DNA of 64,000 bases, taken from contig JAUHYW010000016.1 in the NCBI GenBank assembly GCA_030426085.1, forward strand, positions 79,842 through 143,841, given 5' to 3'. The number at the start of each line of letters is the position of its first letter. Positions within the stretch are counted from its first letter, which is position 1. Under the pieces are notes generated by a model. That model did no database searches. It saw only the letters and a program-made list of their open reading frames with translations, and was not told where the DNA came from. Below are positions 16,737-24,992 of the stretch, piece after piece. This stretch comes from a bacterium. GTDB taxonomy: Bacteria; Myxococcota_A; Bradymonadia; UBA7976; UBA1532. Both the position numbers and the translations under genes were made by a program.

Positions 16737-18115
16737 GTCAGCAACCCCGGCAGGACCTCGGCCGTCTGGCCGCCGCTCCACCCGAAGCTCGGCAGGTCGA
16801 GCCCCAGCGCCCGCAGCGCGGTGAGCTGGGCCCGGCTCAGGTTGCCCCCCGGCTGCCGGACGTGCACCCCGTCGTTCAAGGCGCCGCCGCAGCGGCCGGC
16901 GAGCAGCACCGGCAGCTCCTTGACGCTGTGATGCCAGCCTTCGCCGTACTCGGTGGTGGCATAGATCAGGCCCCGGTCGAGCAGCGTCGATCCGTCGACC
17001 CGGGCCCGGTCGAAGCCATCGAGGAAGGCGGCGAACGCTTGCATCTGGTGGGCCGTGATGGCCCGCACCCGCTGCCAGTGGCCGTCGTGACAGGTCTTGT
17101 GCATGCCATCGGGTACGCCCAGGTCGCCGAAGACATGGGTCGTCGCCGGGGCGGTCAGCATCAGCGAGAACACCCGGGTCAGCCCGCAGTCGACGGCGAC
17201 CCCCAGCAGCGATCCCATCGCCCGGCTGCGGGCGACGAGGTCGCCCCCGTCGCCCGGCGCCGGCGGCACGGCGCACACCGGATCGGCCGCCTCGACCCGC
17301 CGCTGCAGCTCGCGCACGTGGGTCAGGTGGGCGTCGAGCCGCTGCCGGTCGCGGGCCCCGAGCTTCGCCCGGATGGCGGCGGCGTCCTCCATCACCGCGT
17401 CGAGCACGACCAGCCGGCGATCGCTCTCGCTGCGGTCGGCGTCGCGCACGAATAGGCGGTCGAACAGCGCCCGGGGGCTCATCTCGGGCAGGTTGGTCGA
17501 GTAGGTGCCGTTGTACGAGATCGCGTTCCAGTGACCGTAGTCGTGGAACCGGGCCCGGCTGACGCCCACCTCGAGCGAGCGGAAGAGCGGGGGGTTCGTG
17601 TACCACTGCGGGTGGCGGGCGACGTACTGGTCGAGCGTCGGGCGCAGCGCGGTGAGCGAGTGCGATCCGTGATCGAAGCCCTCGGGGCGGATGCGGTCGC
17701 CGGTCATCGCCACCATGAAGCCCCGCATGTGCCCGTCGCCCTGGCCCGGCGGCATCGGGGGGACGGCGGTGTGCGGCTCGAGGCCGGTGATGGCGGTGAT
17801 CCGGTGGGCGGCGAGCGGGGTCAGCAGCTCCGACGGGCGGTAGCCGGGGCCCACCTCGGCCGGGGTCCACAGATCGGGGTGGCCCGCCTGCCCCTGCTCG
17901 GCGCCATGCCCCGCGTGCCACGGGGTGCCGTTGGCCCAGTAGAACAGGCCGAAGAAGCCATCATCGATGCCATCGGCCCGGGCGTCGCCCAGGCCGTACA
18001 TCGCTTCGAGCGGGGGCAGGGCGACCGAGACGGCGAGCCCGGCGAGGCCGCCCCGCAGCACGGCTCGGCGGGACAGCGGCGTGCGCGCGATCCACGGCGC
18101 GCGGCGGTCGCTCAC
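16733..18115 (-). CDS. DUF1552 family exported protein
   Basis: A 460-residue protein that begins with a twin-arginine-like leader (LSRRAVLRGGLAGLAVSVALPP), suggesting export of a folded, possibly cofactor-bearing protein. The body matches DUF1552: FGLFYWANGTPWH, TAITGLEPHT, GHMRGFMVAMTG, THVFGDLG and IYATTEYGEGWHH. These segments resemble sulfatase or alkaline-phosphatase-type folds (as in the related DUF1501 proteins), and the many His and Asp residues may bind metal. The substrate is unknown. The GTG start overlaps the upstream DUF1592 gene by four bases (GTGA), and the downstream gene overlaps its own stop in the same way. These pairs are common in Planctomycetes and Myxococcota. Confidence 0.85.
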   Translation of the reverse strand: MSDRRAPWIARTPLSRRAVLRGGLAGLAVSVALPPLEAMYGLGDARADGIDDGFFGLFYWANGTPWHAGHGAEQGQAGHPDLWTPAEVGPGYRPSELLTPLAAHRITAITGLEPHTAVPPMPPGQGDGHMRGFMVAMTGDRIRPEGFDHGSHSLTALRPTLDQYVARHPQWYTNPPLFRSLEVGVSRARFHDYGHWNAISYNGTYSTNLPEMSPRALFDRLFVRDADRSESDRRLVVLDAVMEDAAAIRAKLGARDRQRLDAHLTHVRELQRRVEAADPVCAVPPAPGDGGDLVARSRAMGSLLGVAVDCGLTRVFSLMLTAPATTHVFGDLGVPDGMHKTCHDGHWQRVRAITAHQMQAFAAFLDGFDRARVDGSTLLDRGLIYATTEYGEGWHHSVKELPVLLAGRCGGALNDGVHVRQPGGNLSRAQLTALRALGLDLPSFGWSGGQTAEVLPGLLT

Positions 18116-19908
18116 GGGGCACCTCCCGGGGCGGGTTCGTCGGCGGTCTCGTCCGGCGGGGCGAGGGTGCGGAAGCCCCGGCTGAGCACCAGCGCCCGCA
18201 CCAGCCGGTCGAAGGCATAGCGCCCGTCGGCCATCTCGGCTTCGAGCGTGTCGATCACCGATCGCTCGTCGATGGTGTCGAGCCGGTTGTTGGCATAGCG
18301 ATAGAGCTGCCTGGCGATGCACCGGCCCACCCGGGGGTCGTCCCGCAGCAGCGCGGCGAGGTCGGTGCCGTCTGCCAGCGGCGTGCCGTCCAGCTCGCCC
18401 GAGGCGTCGACCTCGATGCCATCGACCGCCCACCGGTGGCGGCCGATCGAGTCGAAGTGCTCGAAGAGGAAGCCGGGCGGGTCGATGAAGCGATGACACC
18501 CGGCGCAGGCCGGATCGTCGCGGTGGCGTTCGAGGCGCTCGCGCAGCGTCGGCGGGTCGTCCTCGCCCGGCTCGAGGTCGAGGTCGATGTCGCCCGGCGG
18601 CGGGGGCACGCTCTGACAGAGCACCCGCTCGCGCACGTACTTGCCCCGCAGCGTGGGCGAGGTCTCGGTGGGGTGGGCGTTCATCGTCAGGAAGGCCGCC
18701 AGCCCCAGCACACCGGCCCGGGGGGTCTCGGGGCCGAAGTCGACCGGCACGAAGGTCGAGCCGGTGGCGCCGGGGGCCTCGACCCCGTACAGCGCGGCCA
18801 GCTCGCGGTTGACGTAGCCCCGGGGCGCGCCGAACAGCTCGCGGATGTCGGCCCGGCGGCGGAAGACGAGGTCGTCGACGAGCAGCCGGACCTCGGTCTC
18901 CATCGCCCACAGCAGCGCCTCGTCGAAGCCGGGATACAGCGCCGGGTCGCGCTGCACCCGCGAGAGCCGGGGCAGGTCGAGGTACTGCGCGAAGAAGTCC
19001 TGCACCGCGTCCCGGGCCCGGGGCTGCGTCAGCAGGCGCTCGGTCTGGGCGATGAGCGAGGGCCCGTCGAGCAGCTCGCCCCGCTCGGCGGCGTCGAGCA
19101 GCGCGTCGTCGGGGGCGCTGTTGGTCAGCAGGAAGGCCAGCCGGCCGGCCATCTCGTAGGCGGTGTAGCGCAGGCGGTCCGGCGCGTCGGCGGTGGGGTC
19201 GGGCTCGCCCCGCTCGACCCGGTAGAGGAAGCTCGGCGACTGCAGCAGCCCGGCGAGCACCGTCTCGAGGCCCCGCAGCGGCTCGCCCCCGGCGGTGGCG
19301 GCGGCGACGGTCAGCCAGCGATCCTGCTCGGCGGCGTCCAGGGGCCGGCGCAGGATCCGGCGGCCGGTCTCCCGGATGAAGCCGCGTACGCAGTCGTCAT
19401 CGGCGGCGGCCGGGGCGCAGTCGAGCACCCGGGCCCGGCGCTCGGGCGCGGCGAAGACGGCGGCGGCCACGGTGAAGGCGGCGTCGGCGTATCTCTCGAT
19501 CCCGCCGGCCGAGACCTCGGTCGTGGCGGCGCCGATGCCATCGAAGAGATAGGGGTTGGTGTCGGCCTCGACCGGGGTGGCCGGCAGCCCGGGCCCGAAG
19601 AGATCGGCGAGGGTGTTGCGATACTGCCGGGCCGTCAGCCGGGCCATCACCGGCGGAGCGGGCACGAAGGCCGGGGTGTCCGCCGGGGATGGATCCTCGG
19701 GATCGGGCGCCGGATCGGTGGCGGGGGTCATCGGCTCGGGAGCCATGGGATCGGGGGCCATGGGATCGGGCGCTCGCGGCTCGCCGGGGGCCTGCGCCTC
19801 GGCCGACGCGGCGGGCCCTCGCGGCGCCTCGGGGGGCGGGCCCTCTTCGCAGGCGCTCAGGAGGCTCAGGGCGAGGGCCGTGGCGCAGAAGAGACGCCGG
19901 GTCGGCAT
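18112..19908 (-). CDS. DUF1592/DUF1588-type lipoprotein (DUF1587-DUF1595-DUF1592-DUF1588-DUF1585)
   Basis: A 598-residue lipoprotein with lipobox SLLSAC and a linker made of repeated DPMAPDPM units. Domain signatures appear in the usual order: LTARQYRNTLADLFG (DUF1587) near 90, FIRETGRRILRRPL (DUF1595) near 175, DFFAQYLDLPRL (DUF1592), then HPTETSPTLRGKYVRERVLCQ and the haem-like DPACAGCHRFIDPPGF (DUF1588; Cys-x-x-Cys-His), and the closing SRGFRTL (DUF1585). The CxxCH suggests covalent haem c, so this could be an exported redox protein. The start has GGGAGC upstream and fits the signal peptide. It leads the three-gene coupled operon. Confidence 0.88.
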   Translation of the reverse strand: MPTRRLFCATALALSLLSACEEGPPPEAPRGPAASAEAQAPGEPRAPDPMAPDPMAPEPMTPATDPAPDPEDPSPADTPAFVPAPPVMARLTARQYRNTLADLFGPGLPATPVEADTNPYLFDGIGAATTEVSAGGIERYADAAFTVAAAVFAAPERRARVLDCAPAAADDDCVRGFIRETGRRILRRPLDAAEQDRWLTVAAATAGGEPLRGLETVLAGLLQSPSFLYRVERGEPDPTADAPDRLRYTAYEMAGRLAFLLTNSAPDDALLDAAERGELLDGPSLIAQTERLLTQPRARDAVQDFFAQYLDLPRLSRVQRDPALYPGFDEALLWAMETEVRLLVDDLVFRRRADIRELFGAPRGYVNRELAALYGVEAPGATGSTFVPVDFGPETPRAGVLGLAAFLTMNAHPTETSPTLRGKYVRERVLCQSVPPPPGDIDLDLEPGEDDPPTLRERLERHRDDPACAGCHRFIDPPGFLFEHFDSIGRHRWAVDGIEVDASGELDGTPLADGTDLAALLRDDPRVGRCIARQLYRYANNRLDTIDERSVIDTLEAEMADGRYAFDRLVRALVLSRGFRTLAPPDETADEPAPGGAP

Positions 19909-19998
19909 GCGGGCTCCCGGGGTGCGCGGGCGCGCGCCGTGCACGCCTCGTCCCAGCTTGCCCCATCGGCGCCGCGCGATCCAGCGTCCGGGGGTCGC

Positions 19999-20433
19999 TC
20001 AACGCATCCGGTCGGCGGCCGTCACCTCGTCGAGCGTCGGCTGATCGTCATGCGCGATCAGCTCGGCGTAGTACTGGTCGATGCGGGCCTTGAGTCGACC
20101 GTAGGGGGTGCGGTCGTACATCCAGCAGATCCACTTCTTCTCGTCCGTCGGGTGGGTCTGCACGATCGCCTCGAAGTAGCGCAGCCGCCCGTGCCCCGGT
20201 CGGGCGAGCCAGCGCAGCACGAACGGTCGGCCGGCCTCGAGGTGCTCGCGCAGCTCGGCCTCGCGCCCGCGCAGCTCGGGGAGCGCGGTCACCAGTCGAT
20301 CGCCGGGGTACAGCTCGGGCCAGGGGTCCGATACGCCGCCGAGTAAAGCGATCCGCAGATCCCGGGTGAGCACGGCGAACGCGATCCGACGGATCGCGCA
20401 GAGCGCGTTCAGAAGGTCTTCGGGCGGCCCCAT
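19999..20433 (-). CDS. Small PAS-like domain protein
   Basis: A 144-residue cytoplasmic protein. The central 100 residues have the order expected of a PAS fold: FAVLTRDLRIALL, a helical middle, FVLRWLARPGHGRLRYFEAIVQTH, then the closing strand KKWICWMYDRT. No kinase, HTH or catalytic domain is attached, so it would act as a free-standing sensor or binding module; the ligand is unknown. The start is firm: GGGGAGGT lies 6 bases before the ATG. It is divergent from the acetyltransferase gene across a 175-base gap that contains the most A/T-rich stretch in the region (about 20480-20530), likely the shared promoter zone. Confidence 0.6.
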   Translation of the reverse strand: MGPPEDLLNALCAIRRIAFAVLTRDLRIALLGGVSDPWPELYPGDRLVTALPELRGREAELREHLEAGRPFVLRWLARPGHGRLRYFEAIVQTHPTDEKKWICWMYDRTPYGRLKARIDQYYAELIAHDDQPTLDEVTAADRMR

Positions 20434-20608
20434 CGAGTACCTCCCCTTCGCGCGTCGCGCCGAGTCGATGATGGATCGATCCCTATGTACCGTAAAGTAT
20501 CTCGATTTGCCTACACAGTACGGATATCGACGCATTGCGCTCGGGCCCGGGCTGCGGCGTATGGCTGGTCGGTCACTGCGCGTCGCCGCTGGCGTCCGGG
20601 AGGAAGAC

Positions 20609-21514
20609 ATGCGGTCGCCCATTCGATGGCTGGGGTCGCACGAGGTCGGGGCGCTGCGCGATTTCGTCGCCGCCCGCAACATCCCCGGCGGGCAGCTCTG
20701 CCTGCACATCTCGGAGCGCCCGGAGGAGGTCGCCGCCGATCTGGAGGTGCCCGGCGCGCCGTTTCCCACCCGGTGCGTGGTGCTCGACGGCCCGGATGGC
20801 TGGCGGGGTGCCATCGCCTGGGAGGTCGGCGGACCCGCGGGGGATCGGGCGTGGCTCTTCGGGCCGTGGACCGCGCCGGCCGACGAGGCCCTCGCCCGGC
20901 GGCTGCTGCAGGCGGCGCTCGATCGCCTGCCGGCCGGCGTCCGCCGGATCAGCAACTTCGTCGACGCCGCGTTCGAGGTGGGGGTCGCCGCCCACCGCGC
21001 TCTCGGCTTCACCACGGCCCGCTCGGTGCACATCATGCGCGCCGAGCGGGCGCTCGCGGTGCCCCCGCCGGCCGGGGTCTCGATCGTCCGCCATCGGCCG
21101 GCGAAGGGGCTCGACGGCGACACTGTGGCTCGGCTGACGGCCCTGCACGACGCGGCCTTCCCCGACACCCACACCGCGATGGCCGAGATGTGCGCCCGCG
21201 ATCCGGCGCGCGACGGGCTGTGGGTCGCCCACGACGAGGGGCGCGCGGTGGGCTACGTCTTCGCCCATCGGCCACCGGCGCTGCTCCAGGGCGCCGTCGA
21301 GTACGTGGCCGTCGCGCCCGCCGCCCGGGGCCGCGGTGTCGGCCGCGCGCTGCTGTCGAGCGCCGTCGCCTGGCTCTTCGCGATCGGCGCGCCGGAGGTC
21401 TTCCTCACCGTCGACGCCGACAACGCGCGGGCCCTCGGCGTCTATCGCGCCGCGGGCTTCGAGCGCCTCCGCACGGGCCTCGCCCTCGACCTGCGCCCCG
21501 CAGCCACCGCCTGA
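20609..21514 (+). CDS. GNAT-family N-acetyltransferase (tandem GNAT fold)
   Basis: A 301-residue protein with two GNAT-like halves. The C-terminal half is canonical: VEYVAVAPAARGRGVGRALL is the acetyl-CoA pyrophosphate loop (RGRGVGRAL), followed by FLTVDADNARALGVYRAAGF. The N-terminal half (about 1-150) looks like a degenerate copy with no intact acetyl-CoA loop. Substrate is unknown. The ATG was chosen because GGGAGGA lies 5 bases upstream; an in-frame start 81 codons earlier would read through the promoter zone and lacks coding character. Confidence 0.85.
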   Translation: MRSPIRWLGSHEVGALRDFVAARNIPGGQLCLHISERPEEVAADLEVPGAPFPTRCVVLDGPDGWRGAIAWEVGGPAGDRAWLFGPWTAPADEALARRLLQAALDRLPAGVRRISNFVDAAFEVGVAAHRALGFTTARSVHIMRAERALAVPPPAGVSIVRHRPAKGLDGDTVARLTALHDAAFPDTHTAMAEMCARDPARDGLWVAHDEGRAVGYVFAHRPPALLQGAVEYVAVAPAARGRGVGRALLSSAVAWLFAIGAPEVFLTVDADNARALGVYRAAGFERLRTGLALDLRPAATA

Positions 21515-21579
21515 GCCGCCGATTGCCCCCGCCGGGGGTCGGGCCCATACTCACCGCTCGACGAGCTCCGGAGGTGCCC

Positions 21580-23013
21580 GTGCGCACGCGTCTCTTCGCC
21601 TGGGTCGGCCTCGCCGGCCTCTTGTGGTCCCTGCCCGCGGCGGGGCATGGCATCAACGGCCACGTACACGTCACCGGCTGGGCCATCGAGCGGCTGCCGC
21701 CGGGCGAGGTGGCCGACTTCTTCGCCGATCCCGAGCTGTTCGACGTGGCCTTGTTCGCCGCCTCGTTCCCCGACTCGGGCTATGCCATCGACGATCCCTA
21801 TGGTGAGATGGCCCACTGGCCGCCCTTCCTCGAGGCCTACATCCGGCATGTGCTGGCCGAGGCCGGCCCGCCGTTCGATACGCCCGAGAAGCGGCGGCAG
21901 GCGGCCTTCGTGATCGGGCTGGCCTGCCATGGCTTGCAGGACGAGATCTTCGACTCGATCTTCCTGCATCACATCCGGGAGCACGATGGGGAGGGGCAGG
22001 ACTCGGCCGACTCGGGCACCGACGCCATGCTCTCCACCGATGGCTACCTGCGTTTCAAGCCCCCGCAGTGGGCGCCGATCGACGATCTGATCGAGGTGTT
22101 CGCCGCCGAAGGGCACGCGGTCGAGGCCGGCACGATCGAGGCGGGCATGGCCCGGGTCAAGGTCTTCGTCATCGACGCCTTCCCGAACCTGGCGCCCATC
22201 CTCGACGAGCGACTCCGCCCGCTGCTGCCGTGGACCGCCGAGCACTACATCGATCCGGCGGTGCCCGGCAGCCTCGCGGCCGAGATCCCGGCGACCGGGG
22301 CCTTCATCGAGGCGCTGTGGGCCCGGCTGCACGGGCGGATGCCGGTCGCCGCGATGGTGGGGCACGCCTACCCCGACGGCCGGCGGCGGCTGATGAGCCT
22401 CGACGCTGACAGCGCGGGGAGCTGGATCACCCTGGTGCTGGGCATCGGGGCCCGGGTGGGATCGGTCACCGCCGAGCGGGTGGCCCTCGAAGGGCCCGCG
22501 GGGCCGGTGCCGTTCGATCTGCATCACACCCGCTGGGGCGGCTCGCCCGATGACTGGACCCGCATCGTGCAACTCCGGCCCCGGGCCCCGCTGGAAGCGG
22601 ACGCGGCCTACGTCGTGCGGCTCGAGCCGGGCATGGAGCTGATCGACGGGCGGGTGTTCGATGCGGCGTGGTCCCATGCCTTCCGCACGCCGTGCGCGCC
22701 GGGCGACGGGTGCCCGCCGGAGCCGATGGACGGGGGCGTCTTGCCGGTGGACGCGGCGCTGCCGGACATGGCGCCGCCGGACGCGACGCCGCCCGACCGG
22801 GGGCTGCCCGATGTCACACCGGATGCCATGCGAGGGTCGAGCGTGGATGCCATGCCCGATGGCTCCGTCGGCGCCGACGCGGCGCCCGTCGCGTCCACCG
22901 ATCCCGGAGGCTGCGCCGTCGGTCGCTTCGGGCGGGCGCCGATCGGGTGGCTGATCGGGCTGTGGCTCGCCCTCGGGCTCGGCCGCTCAGCGCGTCGCCG
23001 TATCGGCGGGTGA
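21580..23013 (+). CDS. Zinc-dependent phospholipase C-like exported protein with MYXO-CTERM-like tail
   Basis: A 477-residue secreted protein: signal peptide ending PAAG-HGINGHVHVT, then a domain resembling the bacterial zinc phospholipase C fold with metal-ligand candidates in GHVHVTGWAIE, ACHGLQDEIFDSIFLHH and the acidic DSGTDAM stretch. A beta-sandwich region follows (about 260-370), then an Asp/Pro/Met linker (375-430). The end has a single Cys (GGCAVGR), a hydrophobic segment and an Arg-rich finish (SARRRIGG), the tripartite layout of MYXO-CTERM sorting tails. The protein is therefore probably surface-retained. GTG start with CCGGAGGT upstream. Its last 27 bases overlap the convergent Gcr-type gene. 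Confidence 0.75.
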   Translation: MRTRLFAWVGLAGLLWSLPAAGHGINGHVHVTGWAIERLPPGEVADFFADPELFDVALFAASFPDSGYAIDDPYGEMAHWPPFLEAYIRHVLAEAGPPFDTPEKRRQAAFVIGLACHGLQDEIFDSIFLHHIREHDGEGQDSADSGTDAMLSTDGYLRFKPPQWAPIDDLIEVFAAEGHAVEAGTIEAGMARVKVFVIDAFPNLAPILDERLRPLLPWTAEHYIDPAVPGSLAAEIPATGAFIEALWARLHGRMPVAAMVGHAYPDGRRRLMSLDADSAGSWITLVLGIGARVGSVTAERVALEGPAGPVPFDLHHTRWGGSPDDWTRIVQLRPRAPLEADAAYVVRLEPGMELIDGRVFDAAWSHAFRTPCAPGDGCPPEPMDGGVLPVDAALPDMAPPDATPPDRGLPDVTPDAMRGSSVDAMPDGSVGADAAPVASTDPGGCAVGRFGRAPIGWLIGLWLALGLGRSARRRIGG

Positions 23014-24984
23014 GGGCGGGGGGCCGCGCTCGTCGAGCGGCGGCACGAAGAAGCGCCATGGGCGGCGCACGAAGCGGCGCATCACCGCGGCCGCCAGGGC
23101 CCACCGCTCGCCGAAGGTGAACCGACGGGCGGACAGCGCGAGGGTCAGGGTCAGGCCGAAGCTGACGAGGAAGTTGACCAGCCCGATGAGCGCGACCCCC
23201 AGCGCGGTGACGCCGATCACCCCGGGCGCGACCCCCTCGCCGAGCCGGGTGAGCGCCATGCCGAAGTGGGCCGAGGCGAAGGCGATGTGGCGGATGTCGA
23301 ACGGCACCCCGGCGAACAGGCCGATGCTGCCCGCGGCCCCGAGACAGAAGCCGAGGTAGATGTTGCCCCCGAGCTTGCCCAGCTTGTCCCCGACCGCCCG
23401 CCCGAGCCGGGCCGCCCGCGCCGGGCCCAGCAGGCGCCGGGTCCGGGCCTCGACCCGCTCGGGCAGCCGCCGATACAGGTTGCGGTTGTCGAGCCAGCCC
23501 GAGACCAGGCCCGCGGTCGCCAGGAAGACCCCGGCGATCGCCGCATAGAACAGCGACCCGCTCTCCCACGGGTGCAGCTCGGCGAGCAGGCGCTCGGCCT
23601 TCGCCGGATCGAGCGGCGGGGCGCCGAAGGCCAGCCCGTACAGCGCCACCAGCGCGACCCCCATCGGCAGCGCCGCGGCGAGGTTGCCCACGAACGAGAT
23701 GAACTGGCTGCGCGAGACCCGCTCGACGAGGGCGGCGAGGCCCTCGATGTCGTGGGTGCCGTCTTCGGGGGCCATCGTCCGAGCGAGGGTGTTGGCGGTC
23801 ATCGCCGGCTGCTTGGTGGCCAGGGTGCCCCCGGTCAGCGCGATGAGCACGAAGCACAGCGCGTAGTTGGCGCCGAACATCAGCGCTTCGGCCAGCGGGG
23901 CGGCGTCGCCGTCGAGCAGGACCTTGAACAGCGCGAAGAGCCCGACGATGGCCCCGCCGAGCAGGCTCGACAGCAGGAAGCGTCCGTATTGGCGGGCGTT
24001 GGACGCGATGTATTTGCTGCCGGCCCGGGCGGCGTGCTCGACCACCTGATACGCGAGCAGATCGGCGTGGGCCCGCAGGTGCGGCCGGATGTGGCTCGCG
24101 CTGTGCTCGGCGCGCACCAGGGTGACCGTCAGCCGCCACGCGCAGCGGGTGAAGTCGCGCTCGACCGGCTCGGTGAGGTGCAGCAGCCGGTCGAGGCGGT
24201 CGATCTGGGCCACGAGGCGCCGGGTCAGCCCGGTGAGGTGCAGGCTGGTGCCGAAGCGGTGCTTCTCGGCCCGCAGGCGGTGCACCCGGGCCCGGCAGTC
24301 GTCGAGGATGGCCAGGGTCGCGTCGAGCAGCGGCTCCTCGTCGCCCTCGACGTCGTTCTCGTAGCTCTCGACGTAGCGCAGCGTGGCCTGGCTCAGCGCC
24401 AGGAACGGGGAGTCGGGGTCGTCGACCTCGGGCATCAGGCGGGTGATGTCGGGGTTGAGGCCGAGGCTGGCGATGTGGTGGCTCAGGGCCCGGATCGCGG
24501 CAGCCAGCTCCTGGGAGACGCCGGGCACCGACTCGGCCGAGATGCCGAGCTGCCCCAGCAGCCGGCGAGCGGTCGCGGGCTCGATGCGCGCCAGCCAGCG
24601 GTGATCGTCGGGGCGGTCGAACAGCCGCCGGATCAAGCCCCGCAGGCTGTTCGCCGGGTGGACCTCGGGCAGCAGCCGCCGGCCGATACGCAGGCCCAGG
24701 CCGCCGAAGAAGCCCCGCTCGCCGGGGATGCCCGACTCGACCAGGGCCTCGGTGCAGCGCACGCCGGCCAGCGCCCGGCGGATGGCCGCGCCGAGGCGGG
24801 GCCCGACGCCGTCCGGCTCGCGGTCGAGGTGGGCGCACAGGCTCGCCGCCCGGGCCTCGGCGTGGTCGGCGTCTCCGGGCGGGCGCAAGGTCGCGACGAG
24901 GGCTGCCAGCGCGCCGACCGGATCGGCGTCGTCGAGGCGGCCCCGCATCGCCGCGAGGGCGGGGGTCCAATCGGGGGTCTGCAT
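22987..24984 (-). CDS. Gcr-type 'site-specific recombinase' family membrane protein
   Basis: A 665-residue protein matching the SpecificRecomb/Gcr family (PF10136). The first 340 residues are helical and soluble. The C-terminal half has about six membrane segments and the family hallmark GANYALCFVLIALTGGTLATKQPAMTA near residues 370-400. Despite the family name, neither a serine- nor a tyrosine-recombinase active site is visible, and the topology is that of an integral membrane protein, so DNA recombination should not be assumed. The start ATG lies 8 bases after the permease stop, so the two genes are probably one operon. The 3' end overlaps the phospholipase-like gene on the opposite strand. 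Confidence 0.8.
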   Translation of the reverse strand: MQTPDWTPALAAMRGRLDDADPVGALAALVATLRPPGDADHAEARAASLCAHLDREPDGVGPRLGAAIRRALAGVRCTEALVESGIPGERGFFGGLGLRIGRRLLPEVHPANSLRGLIRRLFDRPDDHRWLARIEPATARRLLGQLGISAESVPGVSQELAAAIRALSHHIASLGLNPDITRLMPEVDDPDSPFLALSQATLRYVESYENDVEGDEEPLLDATLAILDDCRARVHRLRAEKHRFGTSLHLTGLTRRLVAQIDRLDRLLHLTEPVERDFTRCAWRLTVTLVRAEHSASHIRPHLRAHADLLAYQVVEHAARAGSKYIASNARQYGRFLLSSLLGGAIVGLFALFKVLLDGDAAPLAEALMFGANYALCFVLIALTGGTLATKQPAMTANTLARTMAPEDGTHDIEGLAALVERVSRSQFISFVGNLAAALPMGVALVALYGLAFGAPPLDPAKAERLLAELHPWESGSLFYAAIAGVFLATAGLVSGWLDNRNLYRRLPERVEARTRRLLGPARAARLGRAVGDKLGKLGGNIYLGFCLGAAGSIGLFAGVPFDIRHIAFASAHFGMALTRLGEGVAPGVIGVTALGVALIGLVNFLVSFGLTLTLALSARRFTFGERWALAAAVMRRFVRRPWRFFVPPLDERGPPPSPADTATR

Positions 24985-24992
24985 CGGCCGGA

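Noticed and set aside
22987..24984. Mobile element marked by a site-specific recombinase
   Set aside because: The Gcr-type protein has membrane topology and no recombinase residues; no attachment sites or repeats flank it.
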